Shown one piece after another: positions 8,318-18,292 of a stretch of 64,000 nucleotides of DNA (within the stretch, counting starts at the first letter, position 1; every line of letters begins with the position of its first letter). Origin of the DNA: Flagellimonas profundi (GTDB lineage Bacteria > Bacteroidota > Bacteroidia > Flavobacteriales > Flavobacteriaceae); assembly GCF_017313275.1 (NCBI RefSeq), contig NZ_JAFLNM010000001.1, positions 1,550,001-1,614,000 of the forward strand, given 5' to 3'. A program made the translations under genes and the position numbers. The notes under the pieces are model-generated. The model worked only from the letters and a program-made list of their open reading frames with translations, searched no databases and was not told the origin of the DNA.

Positions 8318-9148
8318 TCAATATTTCAACCGAGCAAAAACAGGCAAATGGTCCGATGGGTAACGGGTATCTTTGGAATCACTCAAAATTGCACTTTTCA
8401 AAACTTCAAAGTCATCGGAAACAAAAATATAATCGATTCTTCGTTCCACAGGTTTATTGAATTCAAAGCCATTAAACGTTCCTTTTGGACCAAAGGCATT
8501 TTTACCTGCAGCAATATGGGTGTCCGCCATTTTAGTTAACATTGCCTGTACGCCCGGACTATCACTTTCCAGATTAAAATCGCCCGTTACCACCACTGGA
8601 TAGTTTTCAGTGTTCAATTCGTTTATTTTTTCAAGGATGAGCTTGGAACTTTCTTCACGTGCTTTTACCCCAACATGATCGAAATGGGTGTTGAAGACCA
8701 TGAATTTTTCGCCATCACTTTTGTTTTCAAAGATTCCATAAGTACAAGTCCGTGGAAGAGCGGCATCCCACCCCTTAGATGGTTTTTCCGGTGTGGTGGA
8801 TAACCAAAACGTAGATTCTTTCAAAAGTTTCACCCTTTGTTTATTGTAGAAAATGGCTGTATGCTCTCCTCTTTCATCACCATGGTCTCGCCCCACTCCA
8901 AAATAAGCGTAGTCTTCCAATCCGTTATCAATTTCCTTCACTTGATGAATCAACCCTTCTTGAATTCCGAACACATCGGGATGATAAAAATTAAGTTGGG
9001 AAATCAAGAAATCCTTTCTATTGTCCCAGTTATTTGGCGCGTCATCTGGATTATCATATCGGATATTATAAGAGATAACGTCAATGGTCTGTCAATAAGA
9101 ATGCAGCATGGACCCGATGGCGAAAAGTGTAAGGAATAGGTTTTTCAT
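8318..9148 (-). pseudogene. endonuclease/exonuclease/phosphatase-family protein with an in-frame stop
   Basis: The frame reads as one secreted EEP-fold hydrolase of 277 codons from the ATG at 9148: a hydrophobic signal peptide, then DVISYNIRYDN, GIQEG (metal-binding Glu), GDFNLESDSP and the terminal SDHLP (catalytic Asp-His). A TGA at 9092-9094 (codon 19) interrupts it exactly at the end of the signal peptide. Reading on from a later start (for example TTG at 9007) would lose the export signal and the first beta strand. All catalytic motifs downstream are intact, so the mutation is recent, a base-call error, or bypassed. Relatives act on phosphodiesters such as nucleic acids, phosphoinositides or sphingomyelin. 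Confidence 0.65.
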
Positions 9149-9239
9149 TGACTTAAAGTAACTGAACAAGTTACAATATAGAGACCATTTCCTTGAAAAC
9201 GCACAAAATTGAATTACCAATTGTTTACGGTTTTCAAAT

Positions 9240-9851
9240 TCAGTTTGTTTCAATGGTTCTGAACGTAAGGTTCACTCTTGATGTTCCAACTTTTTTAGTT
9301 GGTGGTAAACGGTGCGACCAGTGCTCTTGGGTTGCACCTTTCATGACCAATAAACTACCATGGCCCAATTGTAACTCCACTTTTTTTTTGGTGGTTTTGT
9401 GTTTAAAAACAAATTTTCGCTCAGCCCCAAAACTCACAGAAGCTATGGCACCATTCCGTTTCAATTCTTTTTCATCATCGCTATGCCAACCCATACCTTC
9501 TTCTCCCGAATGATACAAATTGAGCAAACAGGAATTATAGGTCTCCTCCGTAAGTTTTTCGACAAGCTTTTTGAGCTCCATGAGCTCAGGTGTCCAGAAC
9601 AATGCCTTTTTAGTGCTTTGGGAATAGGTATATTCAAAGGGACTGTCCCCATACCAAGCCACTTTTCGTTTGGTCACGATTCGCTTGCCGAACATATGGA
9701 TCACATCGTGCTCCCAAGGAATGGTCTTTTGTAGTTGTCCAAAGTAAAAATCAGCTTGATTCTGATTCACCATAGGACCAAAATAATTTACAATGCCATC
9801 CTTGGGCAGTAAGTTTTGACCTGGGTTTATTTCATTGACAAATAAATCCAA
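9240..9851 (-). CDS. alkB: AlkB-family 2-oxoglutarate/Fe(II) dioxygenase
   Basis: A 203-residue DNA/RNA-repair dioxygenase of the AlkB/ALKBH2 type, which removes methyl or etheno lesions by oxidative demethylation. The iron ligands are in HSDD (His123, Asp125) and WSH (His180), and the 2-oxoglutarate-binding arginines in SRVNLTFR (Arg192, Arg198). No ATG exists before the conserved N-terminus and in-frame stops lie upstream, so the start is a TTG at 9851, two bases after the stop of the Asp-box gene; translation is probably coupled. The length is typical. The link to its neighbours is not obvious. Confidence 0.85.
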   Translation of the reverse strand: MDLFVNEINPGQNLLPKDGIVNYFGPMVNQNQADFYFGQLQKTIPWEHDVIHMFGKRIVTKRKVAWYGDSPFEYTYSQSTKKALFWTPELMELKKLVEKLTEETYNSCLLNLYHSGEEGMGWHSDDEKELKRNGAIASVSFGAERKFVFKHKTTKKKVELQLGHGSLLVMKGATQEHWSHRLPPTKKVGTSRVNLTFRTIETN

Positions 9852-9853
9852 AT

Positions 9854-12800
9854 CTAAATACCAGAAGCTTTTTCCTTAAGCTGGTTAAACTGGTTCAACA
9901 ACGCTTGATACTGGTCCTTTTCCTCTTGGCCCGGAACCTTATCCGCACTACTTAAAATATAGTATAGATACGAAATCTGTGACACCATCACCACTTCCGG
10001 ATAGGCGCCTTCATCATTCTTGAGCTGCTTTAAAATGTCTTTGTAATGCTTGATTTTGGCTTCCCCAACCTTTGATTTTTCAAGCTCTTTGATTTTATCC
10101 TCTACTTTATCCTGAAGCATCCTTGCCTCGGACAATAAATCAATTACTTTAAACTGAAGTTCCTGCTGTTCTTTCATATCGGACAAAGAAACCCCATCTT
10201 CTTCGAGTTTTGGATCCATAAGGACTTCAAAAGATTTCTCGAAGGATTGATCACCGACCGTTAGTTTTGCGGTGTACGTGCCAGGCAATACCATGGGTCC
10301 GTTTCTGTAGCGTCTTCTTTTGTTCTTTGCCCAAGCACCTTTTTGTTCCAAGTTCCAGTTGAAACGGTTCAATCCCTTTTTTGTTTCCAACTTTTCATCC
10401 ATATAAACAAAAGTCATACTAAGGCTCATGTCCTCAACTTTTTCAGTAGTGGATTTCAGTTTTGTAGAGTCGCTCACAATGGTCGCCACTTCTTTTCCTT
10501 GAGCATCCATAATTTGAAGGCTCACACCATCTTTGCTATCGGATGGCAGGTAATAATCGATAATTACACTGGTTGATGGGTACGCTGGGAAATCGCCTCC
10601 CCCCCTTGGAGTTTGATACCTGTATGTATCATCCGGCTTGAATAATACGGGAGTATCTCCCAATTGCGTAATGTTCTCATCTTGAAGGCTGGTAACATTG
10701 TCCAAAATCCAGAACCCACGTCCCATGGTACTCAACACCAAATCGCCTCGGAACAAGGTGATATCCGTTATAGGGGTCACCGGTAGGTTTTGTTGAAACT
10801 TTTTCCAAGTTCCGCCATCATCAAAGGACACGAACATTCCATACTCGGTACCTGCATACAACAATCCTTCTCGTACTGGATCTTCCCGTAACACCCTAGT
10901 GGTATGGTCGGATGGTATCCCATTGGATTCGGTACTGATCAGTTCCCAGCTTTTGCCATAATCATCCGTTTTGTAAAGATAGGGTGTGGTATCCCCCAAC
11001 AAATGACGATCTACCGCAATGTAAGCCTTTGCCGGGTTGTGCTGGGATGGCTCCACAGACTCTACCCTGCCGCCTTTCGGCAATTTCTTTGGTGTAACAT
11101 TGTTCCAGGTTGCGCCACCATCTCTTGTGATGGAAATAACACCATCGTTGGATCCCGTCCAAATAACACCTTTGCTTATTTTGGATTCACGGATGGAATA
11201 AAGCGTACTGTAATATTCTTCACCAGTAATATCCCTTGTGATCGGTTTTCCTGAAATAACCTGTTTATCGGGGTCATTTTCCGTTAAGTCCGGAGAAATA
11301 ATTTCCCATGTTTTTCCACCATTACTGGTTTTGTGCAAGAACTGGGAACCCATGTACACCACTTCAGGGTCGAATGGAGAAACATGGATAGGGGCTACAC
11401 GCTGGAACCTATATTTTAAATCCTTTGGATTGTGCCCATAAATATTGGATGCGCCAATGGAATACTCACGACTTTGCCCTGTTTTTTTGCTGTACACGCT
11501 AAAGCGGCCCTTACAGTTGTTATAAACGATATAGTGATTGCCGGGCATTGGAATTACGGGACCGGTTTCACAACCTCCAACAGCCATCATTACACTTCCG
11601 TTCGCTGGAGATGTTGCCTTTGGGGCCATACTTGGAATGGCCAAGGTAGTGTTGTCTTGCTGCGCTCCATAAACCCAATATGGGTATTGGTCATCCACTG
11701 CTACTTGATAAATTTCAGCTGTAGGTTGGTTGTATTGGGTAGACCATGTTTTTCCACCATTGTGGGATACATTGGCGCCGCCATCGTTACTTTGGATCAA
11801 CAAATCGGGATTGTCTGGATTGAGCCAGATATCGTGATTGTCACCATGGGGAACACTCATCCTTGTCCATGTTTTTCCTCCATCCGTGGATTTTATCAAA
11901 GGATTGGCATTGGAATAAACAATATCCGGGTTGGTAGGGTCCAATTCAATATTGGTATAGTAGAAAGGGCGGTTAACCAATCTTACATCGTCTGAAACAT
12001 GTGTAAAGGATTTACCTTGATCAACGGATTTATATAGTCCTCTATCCTCACCTGGAGCTTCAATAACGGCATAAAGTATTTTGGAGTCGATGGGTGATAC
12101 GGCCAAATCAATCTTTCCGATCAATCCTTCTGGAAGACCTTTTTCCAATTTTTCCCAGTCTTTTCCACCGTTAACGGATTTATAAATACCTCCTTCGCTG
12201 TTCTTTCCGCCGGAATCGATGGTCCAAGGCGTACGGCGTGCTTTCCACGCTGCAGCGTACACAACATTGGGATTACCAGGAAGAAGTTCCAAATCGGCAA
12301 AACCAGTTTCTTCGGAAACATATAACACCTTTTCCCAAGTTTTACCGCCATCGGTTGTTTTAAATATGCCGCGTTCTTTATTGGGTTTAAAAGCGTTACC
12401 AATAGCTGCCACCCAAACAATATTGCTGTTCGTAGGGTCTATTTCAACGGCACCGATCTGACCTGCATTTTCCAATCCGATATGCTCCCATGTTTTTCCA
12501 GCATCAATGGATTTATACATGCCTTTCCCTTGAATGATGTTACTACGAATTCCATCGGAACCTGTACCTACATAAATGATATTGGGATCATTGGCGGCAA
12601 CTTCGATAGCCCCAATAGATGGGGTTTTAAAAAATCCATCGGAAACATTGTGCCAACTGGTTCCGTAGTCCTCGGTTTTCCAAACACCGGCACCTGTAGC
12701 ACCAAAATAAAAAGTACCGGGAAGCATTGCCGTTCCTGTGACGGTGGTTACCCTACCTCCTCGAGCGGGTCCAATGGTACGGAATTGCAAGGCTTCAAAA

Positions 12801-12871
12801 TCTTGGGCAAAGGTTGCACAAGTCAATAAAAACGTAAAAAGAAAATAAAATGAGCGTTGTTTTGAGGTCAT
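9854..12871 (-). CDS. secreted BNR/Asp-box beta-propeller protein (sortilin/VPS10-like)
   Basis: A 1005-residue protein with a signal peptide (about 1-22, ending in FAQ). It carries many Asp-box repeats of the SxDxGKTW type spread through residues 60-700, as in VPS10/sortilin propellers and glycosyl hydrolase 74-like proteins. The last 150 residues are helical and rich in Lys and Glu. Such proteins are common and periplasmic or surface-exposed in Bacteroidota, and most have no proven enzymatic role despite annotation as glycosyl hydrolases. It starts at an ATG 22 bases after a predicted transcription start and is followed at once by the AlkB gene. Confidence 0.85.
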   Translation of the reverse strand: MTSKQRSFYFLFTFLLTCATFAQDFEALQFRTIGPARGGRVTTVTGTAMLPGTFYFGATGAGVWKTEDYGTSWHNVSDGFFKTPSIGAIEVAANDPNIIYVGTGSDGIRSNIIQGKGMYKSIDAGKTWEHIGLENAGQIGAVEIDPTNSNIVWVAAIGNAFKPNKERGIFKTTDGGKTWEKVLYVSEETGFADLELLPGNPNVVYAAAWKARRTPWTIDSGGKNSEGGIYKSVNGGKDWEKLEKGLPEGLIGKIDLAVSPIDSKILYAVIEAPGEDRGLYKSVDQGKSFTHVSDDVRLVNRPFYYTNIELDPTNPDIVYSNANPLIKSTDGGKTWTRMSVPHGDNHDIWLNPDNPDLLIQSNDGGANVSHNGGKTWSTQYNQPTAEIYQVAVDDQYPYWVYGAQQDNTTLAIPSMAPKATSPANGSVMMAVGGCETGPVIPMPGNHYIVYNNCKGRFSVYSKKTGQSREYSIGASNIYGHNPKDLKYRFQRVAPIHVSPFDPEVVYMGSQFLHKTSNGGKTWEIISPDLTENDPDKQVISGKPITRDITGEEYYSTLYSIRESKISKGVIWTGSNDGVISITRDGGATWNNVTPKKLPKGGRVESVEPSQHNPAKAYIAVDRHLLGDTTPYLYKTDDYGKSWELISTESNGIPSDHTTRVLREDPVREGLLYAGTEYGMFVSFDDGGTWKKFQQNLPVTPITDITLFRGDLVLSTMGRGFWILDNVTSLQDENITQLGDTPVLFKPDDTYRYQTPRGGGDFPAYPSTSVIIDYYLPSDSKDGVSLQIMDAQGKEVATIVSDSTKLKSTTEKVEDMSLSMTFVYMDEKLETKKGLNRFNWNLEQKGAWAKNKRRRYRNGPMVLPGTYTAKLTVGDQSFEKSFEVLMDPKLEEDGVSLSDMKEQQELQFKVIDLLSEARMLQDKVEDKIKELEKSKVGEAKIKHYKDILKQLKNDEGAYPEVVMVSQISYLYYILSSADKVPGQEEKDQYQALLNQFNQLKEKASGI

Positions 12872-12899
12872 GAGTCAGCTAGATAGTTTGGTTTATTCC

Positions 12900-12930
12900 C
12901 AAATCTACTAAATACCTAGCCAATCTGAAA
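12900..12930 (-). promoter_or_regulatory. putative promoter of the Asp-box gene
   Basis: On the minus strand, TAGATTTG (12907-12900) matches TAnnTTTG. Nineteen bases upstream lies TTTC (12930-12927), one mismatch from the -33 TTTG box. The spacing to the ATG at 12871 leaves a short leader. Confidence 0.5.
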
Positions 12931-13049
12931 TGGTAACTATTGAGAATTACGGGCTTTTTTATTAAAACCAGTATTAATTACAAAATTCATAAAGACCAAA
13001 AAACAAATTTTCACACACATCAAGGTCAATTGAAGCAGTATATCATCAA

Positions 13050-15320
13050 TTAGCCAACAATGGGTGGCTTATCAGCAATAAAGGGCTGATTGTACAATCG
13101 TCTTCCCTCTGCTTTGTACAAGGCATTGGCCAAAGCTCCCATTACCGGTGGAAAAGGTGGCTCTCCTAAACCTGTAGGATCAATTTCATTCTGCACAAAA
13201 TGCACCTCAATGTTTTTAGGTGCCTCGCTATGCCTAATGATACGGTACTTGTCAAAATTATCCTGTTGGGTTGCCCCATCTCTAAAAGTAAGTCCCCCAT
13301 ACATCGCATTGCCAACACCGTCCACAATACCGCCTTCGCACATATTCGCAGCGGCATCGGGGTTGACCACAATACCACAATCCATGGCACACACTGCATT
13401 TTCCACTCGAGGGTTTCCATCATTGCCCTTGACCACATCAATAACATGTGCCGCGTACGTATTATGACAGAAGTATGCCGCTACGCCACGGAATACACCT
13501 TGTTTTTCGGTGCCCCAATCGGATTTATCCCTGACCAATTCCAATACACCGGCCAATCTATCCGCTTCATAATCATTGTTCTCCCCTACCGGATTGGTCA
13601 TTGCCTTATCCAGAAGCTCCAATCTGAAAGAGATCGGGTCCTTCCCGGCCAATTCGGCAACCTCATCCAAGAAGGCTTGTTCCACACCGGCCATAAAATT
13701 TGACCTTGGTGCACGGAAAGCACCTATGGTGATATTGGAGTTATGCTCCCATTGCTCAGCCATATAATTGTCTACCGCCCCTGCCGGAAATCTATCAGCA
13801 AAAATGGGTGTTTCCGGTATTCCGCCGGCCTTCACGTGGAAGGCAACCAAATTATTGTTTTCGTCCAAAGCAGCTCTGTAGGTGGCCTGGTAAGATGGTC
13901 TGTAAATACCAAAGGTCATGTCGTCTTCACGAGAATAGACCAATTTTACCGGAGCTTTTACCTTTTTGGAAATGAGCCCTGCCTCTATGGCGTAGTGAGA
14001 ATAGGCCCTTCTTCCAAAACCGCCTCCCATTCGGGTCATTTCAATATCCACCTTTTCCGGAGGAAGGCCCAGACTTGCTGCAATGGCTCCCTCAATTAAC
14101 AGGGGTGCTTGCAAGGGTCCAGCCAATTTTGCGCCATCATCGGTAACATGGGCAAAGAAATTCATGGGCTCCATGCAGTTATGTGCCAAAAATGGGCAGG
14201 TATAACTTCTTTCAATAACTTTTGCAGCGTTTTTAAATGCACTTTCAGGGTCTCCATCTTTACGGACCACTTGCCCCGGTTTTGCAGCCATTTCTTCCAT
14301 TTTGGCATGATGTGCATCTGTACTTTCGAGACCACCGGGAACTTTTACCTGAGATTTATTGCCAAACCTATCTACTGTGTATTCATAATCGGAAAAAGGC
14401 TCCCATTGCACATCCAATTTCTTTTTGGCGTTCATTACCTCCCATGTGGATTTCCCCACCACTACGACCAATTCCGTGAAGGCATTGGTATCGAAAAAGT
14501 TTCGTTGGTAATCTTCGGCGTAAGTCTTTATTTGGAAAACATCGACAATGCCGGGCATGGATTTGGCCTGCGTGGCATCAAAAGACTTCAATTTTAATCC
14601 GAATGCCGGTGGATGGGCTGCCATGGCCACCAAAGCACCTTCATATTGATAATCCACTCCAAACATGGGTTTACCGGTCACAATTTTTTTGCCTTCAACA
14701 TTCTTTTTGGAATTGCTGATTATCTTAAACTCTTTAGGCGATTTCAACGTAACTTCTTCAGGTACGGCAACGTCCATAGCTGCAGCAGCCACTTCTCCGT
14801 ATCCCAATGTGTTACCTGTGGGATCATGGGTCAATACCCCATCAGCAGTCGATATTTCCGACACTGGCACTCCCCATTGTGTCGCAGCGGCTTCTTTAAG
14901 CATTTGCTTGGCCGAAGCGCCCACTGTTCTGAGTCCTTCCCATCTTGTACGTATCCCTTGACTACCCCCTGTAAATTGTCGGCCATAGATATCTGCATCA
15001 TAGGGTGCCATCTCTACCATTACCTTTTCCCAAGCAATATCCAGTTCTTCTGCCACCAACATGGGCATGGAAGTCATCACCCCTTGTCCAAATTCAGGAT
15101 TTGGACAGTAAATGGTGGCAACCCCATTTTCCCCGATTTTCAAATACGCATTGATTTCGAACCACTCCTCGGGCATTTCCATGACCGCTGCTTCCGTAAC
15201 CTGTTTGGGTTTACAGGAATTCAGCCAGCTAAAGCCCAAGATCAGTCCGCCTCCTGCCAAACTGGAGTTACGCAAAAAGGCCCTACGTCCAAGTGTATTG
15301 ATATTTTTTTGTTGTGACAT
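13050..15320 (-). CDS. xanthine dehydrogenase-family molybdopterin-binding subunit (IorB-like), copy 2
   Basis: A 756-residue paralogue of the subunit at 5461-7662, with the same layout: Tat signal (GRRAFLRN, RR at 12-13), a hydrophobic stretch ending in LNSC (Cys36), GGGFGRR near 431-437 and the C-terminal GLGEP motif. It is about 23 residues longer, mainly through an insertion around residues 300-330 (near a YEYTVDRFG segment). It is encoded 33 bases after its 2Fe-2S partner. The two copies are clearly related along their whole length but diverged more than the small subunits, suggesting duplication followed by specialisation for different substrates. The electron acceptor and substrate cannot be read from the sequence. 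Confidence 0.88.
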   Translation of the reverse strand: MSQQKNINTLGRRAFLRNSSLAGGGLILGFSWLNSCKPKQVTEAAVMEMPEEWFEINAYLKIGENGVATIYCPNPEFGQGVMTSMPMLVAEELDIAWEKVMVEMAPYDADIYGRQFTGGSQGIRTRWEGLRTVGASAKQMLKEAAATQWGVPVSEISTADGVLTHDPTGNTLGYGEVAAAAMDVAVPEEVTLKSPKEFKIISNSKKNVEGKKIVTGKPMFGVDYQYEGALVAMAAHPPAFGLKLKSFDATQAKSMPGIVDVFQIKTYAEDYQRNFFDTNAFTELVVVVGKSTWEVMNAKKKLDVQWEPFSDYEYTVDRFGNKSQVKVPGGLESTDAHHAKMEEMAAKPGQVVRKDGDPESAFKNAAKVIERSYTCPFLAHNCMEPMNFFAHVTDDGAKLAGPLQAPLLIEGAIAASLGLPPEKVDIEMTRMGGGFGRRAYSHYAIEAGLISKKVKAPVKLVYSREDDMTFGIYRPSYQATYRAALDENNNLVAFHVKAGGIPETPIFADRFPAGAVDNYMAEQWEHNSNITIGAFRAPRSNFMAGVEQAFLDEVAELAGKDPISFRLELLDKAMTNPVGENNDYEADRLAGVLELVRDKSDWGTEKQGVFRGVAAYFCHNTYAAHVIDVVKGNDGNPRVENAVCAMDCGIVVNPDAAANMCEGGIVDGVGNAMYGGLTFRDGATQQDNFDKYRIIRHSEAPKNIEVHFVQNEIDPTGLGEPPFPPVMGALANALYKAEGRRLYNQPFIADKPPIVG

Positions 15321-15353
15321 GTTGTGGTAGTTTTTAGATGATTAAATCAGTTC

Positions 15354-15812
15354 TTATTTGGAACTGGCAGCCAATTTCACAGCTTTTTTGATGCGGGTGT
15401 AGGTTCCGCAACGGCAGATATTGCCGTTCATGGCCATCTCAATTTCATTGTCGGTCGGGTTCGGGTTTTTGTCCAGCAAAGCTGCGGCGGTCATAATCTG
15501 GCCCGCCTGACAATAGCCGCATTGGGGCACATCCACTTCCAACCAAGCCTTTTGTACCGGGTGATCGCCCTCTTCGGACAAACCTTCAATGGTTGTGATC
15601 TGTTGATTTCCCACAGAAGCCACCGTAAGCATACAGGCGCGGGTGGCAGTACCTTCCAAATGGATGGTACATGCACCACATTGTGCGATACCGCATCCAT
15701 ATTTTGTTCCTACAAGGTTCAAATGGTCGCGAAGCACCCAAAGCATGGGAGTTGATGGGTCCGCTTCCACCTCATGGTTTTCGCCGTTGATATTGAGTGT
15801 ATATTTTGCCAT
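15354..15812 (-). CDS. (2Fe-2S)-binding subunit of molybdenum hydroxylase (IorA-like), copy 2
   Basis: A 152-residue protein with the same eight cysteines as copy 1 (40, 45, 48, 60 and 98, 101, 133, 135). Differences from copy 1 are few and lie mostly in the first 20 residues, around residues 65-71 and at the C-terminus. It is the electron-transfer subunit for the large subunit encoded just downstream. The strong conservation between the two small subunits, compared with the large ones, suggests that both must dock to similar surfaces or to the same electron acceptor. Confidence 0.9.
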   Translation of the reverse strand: MAKYTLNINGENHEVEADPSTPMLWVLRDHLNLVGTKYGCGIAQCGACTIHLEGTATRACMLTVASVGNQQITTIEGLSEEGDHPVQKAWLEVDVPQCGYCQAGQIMTAAALLDKNPNPTDNEIEMAMNGNICRCGTYTRIKKAVKLAASSK

Positions 15813-15921
15813 TATTTAAGTGTTTGTCCTAAATTACAAACAAAACCCTATTCAATTCAAGTAAATGATAAATAGAATTCCATTTAATATGTTAAATATC
15901 AATAGTTTATCATACTGGACA

Positions 15922-18123
15922 CTATAAATTCAACCAGTACGTCAGTTTTAGGTTAATTGATCTAAAACGGGGACCAAAATCCCCAGTGAAATAATTATCG
16001 TTATATACAAGGAATAAATCAGAAAGCTGAGCAAATCGCCATTGCAACCTGGAATTTATACCAAGGTTTTCTTGGCGATCACTATACTGCGCCAAGGTTG
16101 ACCAAAAAAGCTTTTTGCTAAAGGAGATTTCCGCCCGAAAAGTCGTGAAAAATATTTCCGCCTCGGCATAAGGTCCCGGTAACCTGATATTGTTATAATC
16201 AAAACCCAAACTGAATTGTGCCTTTGGCTGTATACGTATACCAAGCTCTCCCCTTACACCTGTAATATCACCATTGAAAAACCGTCCCAAAGTTGTTTCT
16301 GCATTATACGTAAATACATTTGTCGCGTTGGATTGGTAACTAAGATTGAACTGGTTAAAATAATACCCAGTATCTCCCGGCAAGGGTTCAGCTCCAGGTG
16401 TTCTTGTAGGATCAAAAGGATCTAACAAATAGATATAGTTATTAGAGAACCTTGCCTCTACCCTTGCTTGATTTCTAAAGAACGTTTCCCAACCAAAACG
16501 ATACATATGGTCGGTTTTTTTGTAATCTAGACTTGGCCTCCAATAAGTAATGCCCAAAAAACCGGGAGAATGCGTGTTGAACACCTTTGAATTGTCATAA
16601 ATTATATAGTTGATCCCAGTGCCCCACTTCAATCTGTCGGTACGTGGCACAAAACCAAGATCAGCCGTAAAGTCTTCGTCAATGTATACCAGGTCCTGTG
16701 TTATGTCCCAATGGCGGGGATTATAGGTTACCGTAGCTTGAGAAGAAAAATTTCCCACACGGTCGTTGGGCTGAAATGATTTGTGGAGGTAGAACCGCCC
16801 GTTCCAAATATTATCGGCAGAGGCCAAATTGTAATCTACTCCAAAAACCCTATTAAACTCTTCACCAGGCTCAAGAAAAGAATCATTTCCCATAGCCTGT
16901 CGGTTGACCCAAAAAGCTCCAATATTCGAGCGTTTGCCTATTTTTCTTTGCAAGGTCACCATCATATTGTTGTTGGAAGGTATTTCGTTGATTGCGTCTT
17001 TAGCAGTTTGAATGTTCAAAAAACCTAAACGCCAATTATTATCCAATTTTCCGCTCAGTCGGGCACCTGCTATAATGTCATTTTGGATAAGGTTGCCCAA
17101 TGTGTCGCGGGCCAATCCTATTCTTCGTGAAAAAAACGGTCTAGCTTCATTAAACGTATTGCCGAAATTTTCGAAAAGGTCGCTATTATCAATAAAAAAC
17201 TGTCTCTTTTCGGGTAAGCGGACTTCAAATCGAGTCAGATTGGTAAAAATATCATCCACTTCCACGTTTGAAAAATCAGGGTTTAAAGTCAAATCCAGAT
17301 TCATCCCATTGCCAATGGCTATTTTGGCATCGCCCCCTGTTTTAAACTTTGTTTTGGCATCATCGACTGCATAGTCTTTTTCCGCCAGTGCATTTATATA
17401 GGGAATTATGGCAAACGGGGTCCTTGAACGGCCCAAAGGTTTTTCAAAGTGCAGTTCCCCCATATCCGCCAAACTGGATAAGTTTTGATTTTGGGGCACT
17501 TTTACCCAAGTATCCTGTTGATTTGCCTGATTATTCCATCGGTAAGGACGAAAACGCCAGCTTGTGGATCCCTCAACAAATTTCAATGAGGTAAAGGGTA
17601 TGGCAATCTCTATAACAAAGTGGTCATCAAAACGGGTGGCTTCTGCTTGCCATTTAATATCCCAGGTATTGTTAAAGTCATTCCCTCCATCGGAAACCAA
17701 CCCTTCGCGAAGTACGCCATAAGGGGTCACCCCAAAAAAATAGGCCGTAGTACCATCACTGAACGTATCGAACAATAATGAAATATTGTCATTGGAAAGT
17801 GCTCCAAAATCCCTTCTTAAGGTTGATACTACATAATCCCCAGGTGGTTTTTCCGCATAGATACCAACATATAAATGGGTATCGGAATAGAGGATACGAA
17901 TTTCCGTGGGATACTCAGCCGCAACCTGATCCGACGGAAAAAATTGTTGGAAATCCCCAGCTATCTCCGTTGTTTGCCATATAGGTTCATCCAGTACCCC
18001 ATCCAAAGTAATTTCTTGATCGATGTATTTTGCCGTAACAGTTTTAGGGGAATCTTGCCCCCAGATTTTACCCCAAAAAACAACAACAAAAATAATAAGT
18101 ACCCATTTCATATTTTTTTTCAT
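15922..18123 (-). CDS. DUF5916 protein with N-terminal CBM9-like domain
   Basis: A 733-residue exported protein: signal peptide (1-22, ending in WGQ), a carbohydrate-binding-family-9-like domain (about 35-220, beginning ITLDGVLDEPIWQ), and a long aromatic-rich beta-strand region to a terminal aromatic strand, as expected for an outer-membrane barrel (DUF5916). Members are widespread in Bacteroidota and their ligands are unknown. It lies upstream of the second hydroxylase pair on the same strand with 109 bases between, and is divergent from the AraC-family gene at 18293, which may control it. Confidence 0.82.
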   Translation of the reverse strand: MKKNMKWVLIIFVVVFWGKIWGQDSPKTVTAKYIDQEITLDGVLDEPIWQTTEIAGDFQQFFPSDQVAAEYPTEIRILYSDTHLYVGIYAEKPPGDYVVSTLRRDFGALSNDNISLLFDTFSDGTTAYFFGVTPYGVLREGLVSDGGNDFNNTWDIKWQAEATRFDDHFVIEIAIPFTSLKFVEGSTSWRFRPYRWNNQANQQDTWVKVPQNQNLSSLADMGELHFEKPLGRSRTPFAIIPYINALAEKDYAVDDAKTKFKTGGDAKIAIGNGMNLDLTLNPDFSNVEVDDIFTNLTRFEVRLPEKRQFFIDNSDLFENFGNTFNEARPFFSRRIGLARDTLGNLIQNDIIAGARLSGKLDNNWRLGFLNIQTAKDAINEIPSNNNMMVTLQRKIGKRSNIGAFWVNRQAMGNDSFLEPGEEFNRVFGVDYNLASADNIWNGRFYLHKSFQPNDRVGNFSSQATVTYNPRHWDITQDLVYIDEDFTADLGFVPRTDRLKWGTGINYIIYDNSKVFNTHSPGFLGITYWRPSLDYKKTDHMYRFGWETFFRNQARVEARFSNNYIYLLDPFDPTRTPGAEPLPGDTGYYFNQFNLSYQSNATNVFTYNAETTLGRFFNGDITGVRGELGIRIQPKAQFSLGFDYNNIRLPGPYAEAEIFFTTFRAEISFSKKLFWSTLAQYSDRQENLGINSRLQWRFAQLSDLFLVYNDNYFTGDFGPRFRSINLKLTYWLNL

Positions 18124-18160
18124 CCTACTTTACTTTGATTGTTTAGCTAATTATACACTA

Positions 18161-18168
18161 CAAAAATA
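18161..18168 (-). promoter_or_regulatory. putative -7 box for the DUF5916 gene
   Basis: TATTTTTG on the minus strand fits TAnnTTTG and lies 38 bases before the ATG at 18123. I see no convincing TTTG at -33, so this is a partial match; activation by the divergent AraC protein would explain a weak -33. Confidence 0.35.
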
Positions 18169-18240
18169 ACGGGTCGAACCGCCATCCCATGTACCCAAGT
18201 TACGGATGTTCCTACCATTATTACAGATTACCTATACTTG

Positions 18241-18274
18241 TTTTGATTTACTGACAATCAACTTCTTATATTTA
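18241..18274 (+). promoter_or_regulatory. putative promoter of the AraC-family gene
   Basis: TTTTG (18241-18245) and TATATTTA (18267-18274, one mismatch to TAnnTTTG) are separated by 21 bases, slightly longer than the usual 19. The ATG follows 19 bases later. Confidence 0.4.
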
Positions 18275-18292
18275 TGGGATAATTAAAGAGCA

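Noticed and set aside
11432-11995. 187-codon plus-strand frame opposite the Asp-box protein
   Set aside because: A shadow of repeated GGKTW-type codons on the other strand, without protein features.
14613-15317. 234-codon open frame on the plus strand opposite the hydroxylase large subunit
   Set aside because: It is antisense to conserved coding sequence and has no recognisable domains or start context.
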